Part shown: positions 22,580 to 33,607 of the stretch, piece by piece
Position numbering within the stretch: position 1 is the first letter of the stretch
How the letters are laid out: each line of letters starts with the position of its first letter
Assembly (NCBI GenBank): GCA_028023455.1
Contig: JAQFVV010006255.1
Span: forward strand, 3,038,001 to 3,102,000
Source of the DNA: Epiperipatus broadwayi
Taxonomy: Eukaryota > Onychophora > Udeonychophora > Euonychophora > Peripatidae
Length of the DNA: 64,000 nt
Direction: 5' to 3'
Translations under genes and position numbers: made by a program
The notes under the pieces: model-generated
The model's input: only the letters and a program-made list of their open reading frames with translations
Databases searched by the model: none
Told to the model about the DNA's origin: nothing

Positions 22580-23346
22580 CTTACTCGCATGGTTTTATAG
22601 GAGATTCAGTGCTGAAATTTTTACAAAAGTTTTTTTTCGAAGTTTAATATTCAAGATATTGTTCAAATTAATTATAATCAAGGAGCTTCTATTTTGGACG
22701 GTAATGATCTTTTTAACAAGTTAATTAATAAGCATAACATTAAGTTTTTATTTGTTCCTCTTGGTTGAAATAATATGTTTTCGTTTAGAAATAATGAATA
22801 TGTGCAGATTTTTAAATTGATTCAACATATACGTTTTTGTTCACCGGAGATTACAATTATAATCTCTCAAGTTTTACCACAATTGCAGAATAAATAATAC
22901 CCAATGGAATTCAATTAAATTAAAAATTATTAATGAAATTTTTTTTTGCATTTAATAGATATTGTCATTTTTTAAGTTATACACAGCACAATGTATTTTT
23001 CTTACAGCATACTGAAGTTTTAAAAAAAGAGAACCTCTTTAGATTTTTAGCCTGTGATGGCAGTCATTTGAACATGTATGGAGCTAGATGTTTATCGGAT
23101 GATTTTAAATATATAATGCCATTGATGTAATGTAATAGATTTTATACCATGAAATATAATTTGACTAACGTTGGAACGCAAATGGAAGCTGTAGAAACCT
23201 GTGAAGTAGGGACACAAACTGAAACTTTTAATTGTGAACAATCACAAATTATTATACCATGTGACACTAATAGAATCCCAGAAGGTTTTGGAGACTCTTG
23301 CATAACAGGAAGTATTTTGGAAAAATCATTACAGGATAAAGCTCCT
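22580..23346 (+). pseudogene. SGNH-hydrolase-like relic with tandem GTQ motifs
   Basis: Read across frameshifts, the segment shows three landmarks in the order and spacing of an SGNH/GDSL hydrolase. GFIGDSV (22591-22611) gives the nucleophile Ser block. LDGNDL (near 22694) resembles the GxND block. DGSHLN (23056-23073) gives the Asp-x-x-His block followed by a Gly-rich turn. An 80-odd-codon open piece then carries VGTQMEA and VGTQTE, two copies of a TQT-like motif. SGNH domains occur in ORF1 of some LINEs and as gag-like parts of other retroelements, so an element origin is likely. The C-terminus runs into the family D array at 23347. A host pseudogene cannot be excluded. Confidence 0.45.
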
Positions 23347-23586
23347 TACGTATTAAATGGATTCTGTCCTGTACATGTGGGGTTCAGATTGACCTTAGGT
23401 CAACATGGGTGTGACAAGAATCTCGGCCTCAGGGTGGCCTTTGAGCATTCCATCATCAGATTTTCAATTGGATGGACGGTTGAAGAGTTGGAGTGTGGAG
23501 TAGATTGAAGCCTGTCCATTAAACTATGAGGATTGTCTATTTTTATATATATCTGAGCACTTATACTATATATGTGTGTAAAGATG

Positions 23587-23645
23587 ATAGTCTGGACCAA
23601 CTGATGATTGCTGGTTTAGCATGAAATATGTATATTGGTGATTAT
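23587..23645 (+). ncRNA. Hammerhead ribozyme, family D unit 1
   Basis: Outer stem I ATAGTC (23587-23592) pairs with GATTAT (23640-23645). TGG bulges. Inner stem I ACCAA (23596-23600) pairs with TTGGT (23635-23639). CTGATGA is at 23601-23607, stem II TGCT/AGCA within 23608-23622, and GAAA at 23623-23626. Stem III TA-TG-TA follows, then TA at 23633-23634. Predicted cleavage is after 23634. All invariant bases are present. Confidence 0.87.
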
Positions 23646-24061
23646 ATATCTTTTCAGCATATATTTGTTTACATGTATCAGTGTTATTAGATAGAGTGGA
23701 GAGTGGTGGGTGGTGTGAAAGTCTGTGCTCATATACCCTATATTACATATATATAGACACAGGTATATAACAAGCCTGTGCTTCAGTTATTACATTATAG
23801 AGATGTCTGCCCATCCTTGCATATGTATTAAATGGATTATGTCCTGTACATGTGGGGTTCAGATTGACCTTAGGTCAACATGGGTGTGACAAGAATCTCG
23901 GCCTCAGGGTGGCCTTTGAGCATTCCATCATCAGATTTTCAATTGGATGGACAGTTGAAGAGTTGGAGTGTGGAGTAGTTTGAAGCCTGTCCATTAAACT
24001 ATGAGGATTGTCTATTTTAATATATATCTGAGCACTTATACTATATATGTGTGTAAAGATG

Positions 24062-24120
24062 ATAGTCTGGACCAACTGATGATTGCTGGTTTAGCATGAA
24101 ATACCTATATTGGTGATTAT
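24062..24120 (+). ncRNA. Hammerhead ribozyme, family D unit 2
   Basis: Same as unit 1 with CTGATGA at 24076-24082. The stem III loop differs (TA-CC-TA instead of TA-TG-TA), so the closing pairs are kept while the loop varies. Confidence 0.87.
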
Positions 24121-24538
24121 ATATCTTTTCAGCATATATTTGTTTACACGTATCAGTGTTATTAGATAGAGTGGAGAGTGGTGGGTGGTGTGAAAGTCTG
24201 TGCTCATATACTCTATATTACATATATATATAGACACAGGTATATAACAAGCCTGTGCTTCAGTTATTACATTATAGAGATGTCTGCCCATCCTTGCATA
24301 TGTATTAAATGGATTATGTCCTGTACATGTGGGGTTCAGATTGACCTTAGGTCAACATGGGTGTGACAAGAATCTCGGCCTCAGGGTGGCCTTTGAGCAT
24401 TCCATCATCAGATTTTCAATTGGATGGACGGTTGAAAAGTTGGAGTGTGGAGTAGATTGAAGCCTGTCCATTAAACTATGAGGATTGTCTATTTTAATAT
24501 ATATCTGAGCACTTATACTATATATGTGTGTAAAGATG

Positions 24539-24591
24539 ATAGTCTGGACCAACTGATGATTGCTGGTTTAGCATGAAATATATTGGTGATT
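24539..24591 (+). ncRNA. Hammerhead ribozyme, family D unit 3, stem III deleted
   Basis: Both stem I helices, CTGATGA, stem II and GAAA are as in units 1 and 2, but six bases forming stem III are missing, leaving GAAA followed directly by TATTGGT. It probably cannot self-cleave as a monomer. Confidence 0.7.
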
Positions 24592-24738
24592 ATATATCTT
24601 TTCAGCATATATTTGTTTACGTGTATCAGTGTTATTAGATAGAGTGGTGGGTGGTGTGAAAGTCTGTGCTCATTAACCCTATATTACATATATATATATA
24701 TACACAGGTATATAACAAGCCTGTGCTTCAGTTATTAT

Positions 24739-27210
24739 TATGGTAATAATGTAAATTATTAATAGTTTTAAAATGTGGTTTGTTATTTTGTACGGATGGA
24801 TGCGTATATAAAATACGATACCTACACATAATTTATCATTTGTTTAGTTATTTAAGAATATGCATAATTTTAATGATATCGTAAAGATATTTAAACATAA
24901 AAGAAATATAAGTATATGATTCTATTAAAACTGAATTGGATGTTTTGTTGAATAATTTAAAGTGTTAAAAATATGACACTGATTCTGATTGTTTGTGCTA
25001 AAGTTTGAGAACTATTAAAGAATGATATAATCTTGTCTTATTAGTTAGTTAGACTGTTATTCTAAAAATGAATTTATTTGTTATTATAGAAATGAGAAAT
25101 TTAGCGATGTAAATTGGTGAATTTTAAATGCTAATATCTTAGTATTAGGTTATATAAGACCAGGATAATATTGTATGTAGGGTTTATTTATATGGGAAGA
25201 AGAATATACTATATTGATGTTTATACAAGTTTAGCTAACATAGCCCTATATCTTGTGTATATTCATGGCAGTGTTTATTTTTCTATGTGTTAAAGCTTAC
25301 TGTGCCATAGTACTGAATGAATAGCCTGGACATTATACTTGGTAGAAGAGGTTATTAAACAAATAAGTTATACCTCAGTTCATGTACACTATGCCCATGA
25401 TGGTTAGTTGATAAAGGTGTTAAGTTGAAGTTATAGTTTACCCCATATGCCTACTAGTTTATGTGTTATTGAAATTTATTGGATTACATTGTAAAAGATG
25501 TTGTTTTAAAATTGGAAATAATAAATAAGTTTGGAAATAGAGAATTGTTAAATTGGATAAGATAAGTTATGTTGCTTAGATTATAATAAGTGTAAAAAAT
25601 TATAACATAATTTCATCAGTGAAAGAATCATAAAACTTTTATAGTTAAAAAAATAATATTTTTTTATTTTATAAAATAAATAGTTGATAATTTAAAAGAA
25701 TTTATAATGATATTACTTAATTATTAAGAATTTTTAAAAAAGACATACTTATAATGCATATTTTTATTTATGATTAAAGGTAATAGACTGAATTGTGTTG
25801 AATGAATGAAAGTACTCATAAGTTTTACAAAAAATAATTTTATAACAACACACTAATACATCCATGATATTTAAAGTTTACAGTAATAATTAGTAAGTAG
25901 CTTAGTTTGATGGTATGCTATGAATTAAGGTTGTTCACATGAATATTATTGAAGAATGACTATACAGAATAAAAATTATTTTTTAAAAACTAAATAACAA
26001 GGATAAGTTCATAGTAAGAGTATCACCTATATATATTTTTTAAAACCTATAAATTAATAATATCGAATAACTGTAATAAAAAAGTTATATAATGATATTT
26101 TTAAAAAAATAAGAAATATTTTATTTAAGAAATGTTCTGTATCTTAGATTTTAAGTCATTTGTTTTGTCTTGAAAAATACCTGAATATAAATAGAATTCT
26201 ATCAAAATGTAAATAATGTAAATAATTTTATTGTTAAGTTTGTTAATAAAATTGTTAAATTGTTTTATAAGTCTTGGTGTTGACTCAGTTTCTTCACATC
26301 ACAATTACATAATCACAGATAATTATAATTAAGACATAATATTTGCACATCATAAATAAATTTTTTATTTAAGAGTTATATTTTATTGATATATTTTATT
26401 TAAGAAGTTTTACTTATGGTATTATTATGATGGTCATGGAATAATTACCAAAGATTTACATTAAATTATCTTAGTAATGATTGCCACATATTCTCAGATT
26501 ATAATATCATACTAAATATATTTATTTAAGATGCCATATGGATAATAGAGAATTATATTACAATTTTATTATACGATATACAAGAATAACATTATAAATA
26601 GAAAGATAGGAGAGTGAATTATAGATTAAAGATTAGTATTACTATTTGTTATTATTAATATTATTAAATTGTAGTTAGGAATGATATTAAATCCCTTATC
26701 ATACTTGATTACAAAAGTTATAATTAATTTATCATTATTTTAAGAGAACCTGAGATAATTTGAGTTAAATTAGTTTTGAGAAAGATATTTAAATTAATTT
26801 GTTAAAAGTAATTTACTTAATTAGTTTTGATTAAAGACGTAAGAGTACTATAAATGTAGTATTTAAGTAACAAAAATAAGGATAGTATTCTTATGCCATT
26901 AAGGTGATATCCAGTGGGAGATTAGCTTAATGTATTCGCTCTGCCACTTGTAAACTCACTTCATAGTCTCATGATTTGATTAGATATTCATTTATTTCAT
27001 TTTATAAACCAGAACTATATTATTATTTATTGATTAAGTTAATTTAATTATTGATATTCTTAAAAATATAGTTATTGTTAATTTAGATACATTTTAAATA
27101 AACATAGTTATTTATCTGAGCTAGATCAAGTGATTATAATTATGTATTTCCTGGAAGTGAGAGTACAATATATATATATATATATAACTATAACAAAGAA
27201 ATTCACAACA
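24739..27210. other. AT-rich stretch without recognisable gene
   Basis: No coding signature. Bases 26924-26995 contain TTAGCTTAATG and a short stem-like CTGCCACTTGTAAACTC, a possible decayed tRNA-like SINE head listed separately. TA runs occur near 27168-27186. Confidence 0.5.
26924..26995 (+). mobile_element. Possible decayed tRNA-like SINE head
   Basis: An A-box-like GATTAGCTTAATG is followed by CTCTGCCACTTGTAAA (a plausible anticodon arm with loop bases TTGTAAA) and a degenerate B-box region near 26980. The T-arm does not pair well. Uncertain. Confidence 0.3.
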
Positions 27211-27373
27211 TGAATATATATAACATTAAATAGAATCACTTTAAATATTGCTATAGTAAATAATATACCCTTCCATCTTAATACTTGATGATACTAAGGT
27301 GGGAAGATGCATTATTTACTATAGCAGCATTTAAAGCATTTTTATTAAATGTTATATATATATATATGAATTA
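27211..27373. repeat. Hairpin, ~75-bp arms
   Basis: 27211-27284 pairs with 27298-27373. The arms share ACTATAG, TAAATAAT and AACATTTAAT-type segments. The loop is about 13 bases. No coding content. Confidence 0.65.
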
Positions 27374-27890
27374 TCTCATATTGTAGCAATATTTTTATGA
27401 TAATATACTTATTAATTTAAAAAAAGGATAATTTCTCTTTTAAAACTCACTTATTTAAAATCTATTTTCCAAACATGCTTAGATTAACCAACACTATATA
27501 ATAAAAATACACCCAAATTTATTATTTCAATAGTATACTCATCAATAAAAAAAAAATTGAATTGCTTAAAAATTAGATAAAAATGTGTTTATCAAAATGC
27601 TGTGTGAATACTTTAACACATATAGATTCGTAAAATATTAAAGATTTTAAGACTTCTCATTCGATAATTTAATATACAAAATTACAAAGCGTATGACACA
27701 CTTGAATGAGAAGCTATAAAGATACACAGAAATTATTACACGCTAAGCATTTTCGAGCCCTTTTGCCTCATATTCATAGCGGTACTGTGAGCTGCAGAAT
27801 GAGGAAATAGGGCAAGGAAACAAAACAGTATGCAAAGCATATGCTAATGAACTAGATAGTCCAACGTTTGGAGATGTCAAAGCAGGTATC

Positions 27891-28121
27891 TCATCTATTG
27901 ATGGAGTTATTATTGCCATTAATAAAATATGCTTCTCTGATTTTCCGCTTGATGTCATTTTTCTCAATACAGACTATTTTAGGGCTGGAAGGTTCAAACA
28001 AATGTCCTGTCTTCTTGGAATGCTCTAAAAATGTTGATGAATTATCATTGTTTTTCATAGCTCTATTATATGTATATCTGTGTTGTGCTGTCCTGTTGAT
28101 TATGCCTGCTTTGGTTTCTCC
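27891..28121 (-). pseudogene. Penelope GIY-YIG endonuclease, partial (left arm)
   Basis: The frame begins at GETKAGIINRTAQH, the GIY-YIG helix with the catalytic Arg, and ends with the REAYFINGNNNSINR terminus, which carries the conserved Glu and the family's C-terminal Asn-Arg. The first GIY-YIG strands with VVY and YFG are missing, because the inverted copy starts at GGAGAAACC. The bases before that (to 28145) are not element coding sequence in this orientation. Confidence 0.85.
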
Positions 28122-28496
28122 AATAAATTTAAAATTAGCTTTCATACACCCTCATGCACTAATTGTCTAATCAATAACTCTAAAGACAAAATTGAACCTT
28201 CTCAGACTCCCCATGTTGTTTACAGCATATCTTGCCCACAACCTGGTTGCCAGGCCATTTATTTTGGAGAAACCAAAGCAGGCATAATCAACAGGACAGC
28301 ACAACACAAATATACATATAATAGAGCTATGAAAAACAATGATAATTCATCAACATTTTTAGAGCATTCCAAGAAGACAGGACATTTGTTTGAACCTTTC
28401 AGCCCTAAAATAGTCTGTATTGAGAAACATGACATCAAGCAAAAAATCAGAGAAGCATATTTTATTAATGGCAATAATAACTCCATCAATAGATGA
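28116..28496 (+). pseudogene. Penelope GIY-YIG endonuclease with Cys-rich linker
   Basis: Domains in order: a linker with CTNC, a VVYSISC segment with further Cys (CPQPGC), which is the Cys motif typical between RT and endonuclease of Penelope-like elements, then the GIY-YIG core with IYFGETKAGIINRTAQH. The catalytic Tyr, Arg and His positions are visible. The C-terminal REAYFINGN supplies the Glu. The frame is open for about 127 codons to a TGA at 28494. The RT domain that should precede it is absent, so the copy is 5'-truncated. The domain itself looks undamaged. Confidence 0.88.
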
Positions 28497-28719
28497 GTTA
28501 CCTGCTTTGACCATCTCCAAACGTTGGACTATCTAGTTCATTTGCATATGCTTTGCATACTGTTTTGTTTCCTTGCCCTATTTCCTCGTTCTGCAGCTCA
28601 CAGTACCGCTATGAATATGAGGCAAAAGGGCTCGAAAGCACTTAGCGTGTAATAATTTCTGTGTATCTTTATAGCTTCTCATTCAAGTGTGTCATACACT
28701 TTGTTAATTTTGTATATTA
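28497..28719 (+). other. Penelope 3' untranslated tail
   Basis: Shared by both arms. It includes GGCAAAAGGGCTCGAAA near 28621, which vaguely resembles the stem II and GAAA part of a hammerhead, but the CTGATGA half is not conserved (it reads AATATGA). Penelope long terminal repeats are known to carry hammerheads, so this may be a degenerate one. Confidence 0.35.
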
Positions 28720-28730
28720 CATATAGATTC

Positions 28731-29260
28731 TTAACTAAACATTACATATAAAATCAAAAAATTGCAATTCTATGTAAAAAGTTTACTTTTAAAACAAATA
28801 GAAACAGAAAAAAATATGGTGGCTGCTTTTAATAACAATACATTATTTTGTCGACCTAGATGAAAAAGTAAAAGTATGGTCAAAGGTTTGACATCCATAA
28901 TATGTTTTTATAAAAAAGTTTAATTTATCCATAAATGTGTGAATGATGCATAATAAGTCATAACTGTGTATAATATACAAAAGCAAAAAAATTATATCTA
29001 AAAGCAAAAAAATTATGATTCCAAATTAAAAATTAATTTTTGAACAAAAAATATCACGATAGTTTTAATGTTTAAATATTATATTACTAACTTGATGTAA
29101 TGAAATATTTGCCCATAATATAGTTTCCTTTTTATAAAAATGCTGAATTTTAAAAAAAAAATCATGCCATTTTTTTCATTAAACTATTAAAAAAATTACA
29201 TAACTACCTTTTCTTATGCTTACATAAGCTGTTAAAACAGTAGTAAATTTCTCCAACATA
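28731..29260. other. AT-rich stretch without recognisable gene
   Basis: Nothing recognised. Confidence 0.5.
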
Positions 29261-29332
29261 CTAGTTCCACCTAGTGCAAGCTATAGTAATCAGTAGATGA
29301 TCTGTGCATTTTAAATAATATCCAGTGCTTTC

Positions 29333-29392
29333 TCATTCACTATTCTCAGACTAGTTTATAACATTAGCTTTCATCAGTGAGAAGCACTGCTC
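29333..29392 (-). ncRNA. Hammerhead-like ribozyme C2a
   Basis: Minus strand: CTGATGA present, stem II reduced, GAAA changed to TAAA, CTAG and TC present. The stem I pairs TCTCA and TGAGA are kept. G12 loss should inactivate it. Confidence 0.6.
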
Positions 29393-29395
29393 CAT

Positions 29396-29455
29396 AATCT
29401 AAGGCTCTTCACCGATGAAAGCAATAAATTAGAAACTAGTCTGGGGACATTAAAT
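29396..29455 (+). ncRNA. Hammerhead-like ribozyme C2b
   Basis: Core reads CCGATGA (U4 changed to C). GAAA, CTAG, TC and TGGGG are intact. Outer stem I has one mismatch. Probably inactive. Confidence 0.6.
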
Positions 29456-29765
29456 GATTAAGGCATTGGATATGGATATTAATTTAATAGTTTGGGTAAG
29501 AATAAGAAAAGATGTACATGTGACATTTCAATGATTTAATAGTAATCATAGCCAAAGGATAATGGTGATTATGGTTATTAAAAACCAAAAGCACCAAAAT
29601 ATATAGACACAGAATTAGATTCAGATCGGTAAGATTATACAAGCAATTTCACCTGGATTGAAACATTATTGTACTTTCGTTATGATAGCTTTATAGTTAA
29701 TTATTTTTAAGGTTTAATGAATGTTGATGGGTTGCATTAGATAAATCCAGATATACTGCTCCATA

Positions 29766-29824
29766 ATCCAAAGCTTTTTGATGATGAAAGCCACAAGCTA
29801 GAAACTAGTCTAGGGATATTGGAT
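29766..29824 (+). ncRNA. Hammerhead-like ribozyme C2c
   Basis: GAAA at 29801-29804, CTAG, TC and TAGGG follow. The CTGATGA box has decayed at its first bases. Outer stem I is ATCCAA (29766-29771) with TTGGAT (29819-29824), a compensated change relative to ATTCAA/TTGAAT in the copy at 54385. Confidence 0.6.
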
Positions 29825-29905
29825 GAGAAAGTGCTGGATATGAATTAAAATGCACAACCTTCTAGTATCTTTAGATTACTTACTATAGCTTATACTAGAG
29901 AGCAC

Positions 29906-32580
29906 AAGTGTGTTAAGAAATTTGTTATATTGGCTCCTTAGTGCTTTTCATCAGTATAAGAAATATAAAAGCAAAAAGTTTGCAGTTCATTAGTAAATAT
30001 TCAAAATATCTACAGAAAACGATGTTTAAATGTAATTTTGTAAAAGTAATCTTTTTTAAATAACAACTACAGAACCAGAAAAATAGCAAAATTTTTATTA
30101 TAATAATGAATTCCTACTACATAGCAATGCAAAAATTTTTATGTAAGTAAAAAAATTAAATTCATTTTATTTTATTTTTATTTAATTAATTTTTGAAATA
30201 TTTATTATAAATTGCTTTAAACTCTGCCAATACATTGTTTAAGTTTGATACATTTTCCTATTTTCTCAAATGAGTAGTTGGGCAATGATAATCATCAAAA
30301 ATTTAAAAATTATAAAACATATCAAGGATATATAGAATATATTTGATATGATAATGCTTTTTATTTCTGAAATAAACAAAATTGAGTATGATAATAGATT
30401 ATGCATTCAGCTCAAAAGCAGTCTGATTTAATAGCAAACTTGATTATCATTGTTTATCATTTTTTAAATCAGGTTATTGTATTTCAGTATTTAAAACCTT
30501 TATTCCATCTCAGTTGCAGGATCAGGAATAACTGGCGCAGAGGATAAATTATATAATGTATGTTTTAAAAGTGACAGGGAATAATATTTTGGACAAATGT
30601 TCATTTAGTAAGTTTGCCATTTTATTAGAAAATCTGAAGATTGTTAGAAACATTTGGAAAAAAATTACAAGTAGCATTAGACAAAGTTATATAACTTAGA
30701 AATAAAAGCAAATACAGAATACAAAAGGATGTCAAAAATAATAAGTTCCTAATAAGAATTGGAAAAAAAGGACTAATGTTCAAGATATAATATAATAAAT
30801 GATAGAGGAAGCAAAACAATTAAATACATTTTTGATAAAGAAAAAAAAACCTTGACTAATGAAAGATATTTTAAGGAGCAAAAGAATTCTGTATTTTATT
30901 GCAAAAAAAGATCATATAAATTTTTTGAAGAATTAAAAAAAAAAAAGGTACAAAATTCTAAAAGCTAGTATCAAAAAGAGTGAAGAAGAACAATTACTTA
31001 TTGAAAAAAGTTTAGAAAAAAAGGATTTACTGAGAGCTGTATATTTAAATATGCCTATATTACAAAACGTAAAAACAACAACAACAAAAGGATAAAAGAT
31101 TGAAAAAACTACTGAATGAATTTAAAGAAAAATATTAACTTAAAATATAAATCGTAGAATAGATCATAGAAAATTGGTATATGATATCTGCTTACCTATT
31201 TATTGGATTTGGTCATCATTTTTAATGCAATTGAAGTATTAAATAAGATGCAGTTTGAAATTGTTAAGATCATTTGTATATACTTAATTAAAACAGATAA
31301 GAATTCTTCATTAATCAAACTGATTCGATTTATCAAATTAATTTCAATTAAAAATTGTATGTTTAGGTGTTCACATGCTTAGGAAATTATGATATATATA
31401 TATTACTTTACTCAGTTGATATAGGAACCTTAATTCTTAGGTCAAGTTCATAGAATGTGTAACAATAACATCAAAGGCTATGAAAATATAATAATGAATT
31501 ATTGAAAAAAACTTCATATTTATAGTTTTTCTAATAAGTAAAATTAAATAATCCAACTTGTTTATGGAAAGTGCTTTTTGCTATTTCGTTGTGTGTATAT
31601 ATACATATATAAATACATAAGTGCGTATGTGTGTGTCTATAAAGAATTCTATAGGATCATGTTGTTTTTGATTTCAAATTACCCCTCTCCCCGAAGGCTT
31701 CCACTTAGTTAATTTTTAATACTCTTGTTTTATATAAATATATTATATACTTTTTAAAAAAATAAATAAATAAATAAACAAACATTTTTATTGAGTTCCA
31801 TTACCAAGCAAAACATTATTCTTAAAGTATTTTTTAAAATGGAAATAAACAATGGACAATATGTAACTTTCGACTATCATTTAAAATATTATTTTAGAAA
31901 TCCATCTCCACTGCCTGTTTTGTTCTTTTTTTTATTTAAATAGTAATTGGGATTGCTGCTCGTATATTTAAATTTTAAGTTGCCCTGAATGTTTTAGCTT
32001 AGTGGTGAAAATAATAAACTTAAGAACTAAATATTTCTGAATGATTTTCGAGAGAAAAAAAATCTCAGTTTGATTATATTAAAGAAATGATTTTTCACAT
32101 TTTTGTTACTTTCAGACGACCTTTTATAAATAAAGTATTGGTATCATCTATGAGGTTAATTAAGAAAACAAAGATTTTATGCTTAATCAATATTACAGAG
32201 TATTTATAATATATGCATCGTTTGTTTTTTTTAATTTTTGATACAATTAAATGATAATACTAGATCATCTTAGCGAAGGTTTGCAAATGTTTGTTATCCC
32301 TTTACATAATTTGTTTCATTATTTCAATATTCAGAGTTATGTCATAAACCAGTGAGCTCTTAAATTAGTAAAATGCATAATATATTTAGAAATACACGTG
32401 CATCTATTTGGATAAACACTTTGATGTGTGCACAATATATATATATCATCTATATTTGAATTGAAATATATTTCACTAATCTATATACTTTTTATCAATA
32501 ATATTTACTGTATTTATAAAACAGCAGATTTTTAGTGACAGATTTGTCCTTCATCATTTATTCGTTTATGCAAATTAAGC
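29906..32580. other. AT-rich stretch without recognisable gene
   Basis: Bases 30600-31150 are unusually A-rich on the + strand with Lys-rich short frames, perhaps a very old coding relic of an element, but no motif is identifiable. Confidence 0.45.
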
Positions 32581-32960
32581 TGATTCTAGTGAAGTTCAGC
32601 TTCAGTGAGCCCGAGTGTTGACACGCCATGTAGCATAAACACGGTTACCATTATTTCAACGTTATTTTACGCCGTGGTGCGCAAGTTGATAATCGGAGAG
32701 CTTTCTTTGATTGTACGTAGGCCAGCAGCTGGTAAGGAGGTTGGCGACCCATCATTCATTTACAGCGGGGTTGACATGCTGAACAGTTGATGCTCCAGCC
32801 GTGCAAAAAAGAACAAAATATATCGGCGGAATAAAGCAAAGGCCACGGTCTTGATATTAATAAAAATAGAATTTATTGAGCATGATAGTACAGGATCCTA
32901 TGAGCTGTATGTTACGTATACCAGAAAATGTTTCTAAATGCGTTACACAATAGCAAAAGG
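32581..32960. other. Less AT-rich island of unknown origin
   Basis: This ~380-bp patch stands out in base composition and contains many CpG dinucleotides. It includes GTTGGCGACC (32738-32747), a phrase seen at primer-binding sites of some LTR elements, and on the minus strand CTCAATAAATTCTA near 32866-32879, a possible polyadenylation signal. A fragment of an LTR retroelement is one possibility, a host exon or regulatory element another. The 61-codon frame at 32605-32790 (+) has no domain I recognise. Confidence 0.35.
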
Positions 32961-33450
32961 GTACTTATAAAGTCATCACTGATTAACGAATGACAACTGA
33001 ACATTCTTTGTTACTCCTGTAATAGTAGTTTAAAAAGATTTAGCATTCTCCAAAAACGAGCTTATTCAAATTAGGATTTTCGTTAGCACTTAACATTAAA
33101 CTATCTATCTAATTGAGTGAAATAATGTAATATTTAAAATCAAACAGTTTTTTTCGCTAGTCGTATAAAATATACAGTTAAAAAAAAAAGAAGCAAACGA
33201 CACAAGAATGTTATAAAAATAAATTATATATATATATTCTAATTGTTCCTTTTAAAGAGTATGTGTGTGTATATACATAACTAGCAGTTCACATTTGACA
33301 GTAGAATTTGTTTCATATATGTAAGAGAAATTTTATGTTACGTAATTACATTTCAGATTTATTTGCAAAAAGTAAGAGTTAACTATATTTACAAAATATT
33401 TAATGTCTGAATATTTTACATTCAAAATAAGGAATTGTATATATATAACA
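32961..33450. other. AT-rich stretch without recognisable gene
   Basis: Short TA and TG runs only. Confidence 0.5.
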
Positions 33451-33451
33451 G

Positions 33452-33607
33452 AATAGGGAGTAACTGAAATTTCCAATGAATTATATAATGCAAATAAACT
33501 CTCAAAGAGAGATGATATCAATTGTCTCTTAGCATTTGTGTTCTCTGTCTTTTGAGAGTTTATTTTCGTTATATATTTCATTGGAAGTTTCATTTAGTTC
33601 CTATTCA
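33452..33607. repeat. Hairpin, ~56-bp arms
   Basis: 33452-33507 (GAATAGGGAGTAACTGAAAT and on) pairs with 33551-33607. The 43-base loop contains a smaller palindrome around GAGACAATTGATATC read on the minus strand. Several mismatches, no coding content. Confidence 0.7.

Larger units (their letters stand above)
23347..24738 (+). mobile_element. Family D retrozyme-like tandem array, ~2.9 units
   Basis: The block GACCTTAGGTCAACATGGG recurs at 23390, 23866 and 24342, giving a ~476-bp period. Units are nearly identical, differing by a few substitutions and short indels, so the array is young. Each unit has one hammerhead-like core about 210 bp into the unit, and a tRNA-like end with GAAAGTCTGTGCTCATA about 100 bp later. 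Short open frames on the minus strand (66 codons, repeated) are repeat shadows, not genes. A reverse-strand relative lies at 48140-48450. Confidence 0.88.
27630..28718. mobile_element. Penelope-like 3' ends arranged head to head
   Basis: 27669-28121 is the inverted counterpart of 28263-28719. Both carry the end of a Penelope GIY-YIG frame plus its 3' flank. A 12-base direct repeat ACATATAGATTC lies outside both arms (27618-27629, 28719-28730), as expected for a target-site duplication around the whole inverted structure. The left end has ~39 further unmatched bases. The two arms differ at several positions, so they have had time to diverge. Confidence 0.8.
29262..29905. mobile_element. Family C cluster: one inverted and two direct ribozyme units
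   Basis: 29262-29392 is a family C segment on the minus strand (tail plus ribozyme). It abuts 29396-29470 on the plus strand, which has a second ribozyme. 29530-29905 is a longer plus-strand unit with the palindromic upstream module (29606-29640) and a third ribozyme. Substitutions are scattered, so this cluster is older than family A or D. The arrangement repeats the inverted-unit theme. Confidence 0.75.

Noticed and set aside
23400-24552. Three identical 66-codon minus-strand open frames.
   Set aside because: They repeat because the DNA repeats. They overlap a tRNA-like and ribozyme-bearing unit and the dispersed copy does not preserve the frame.
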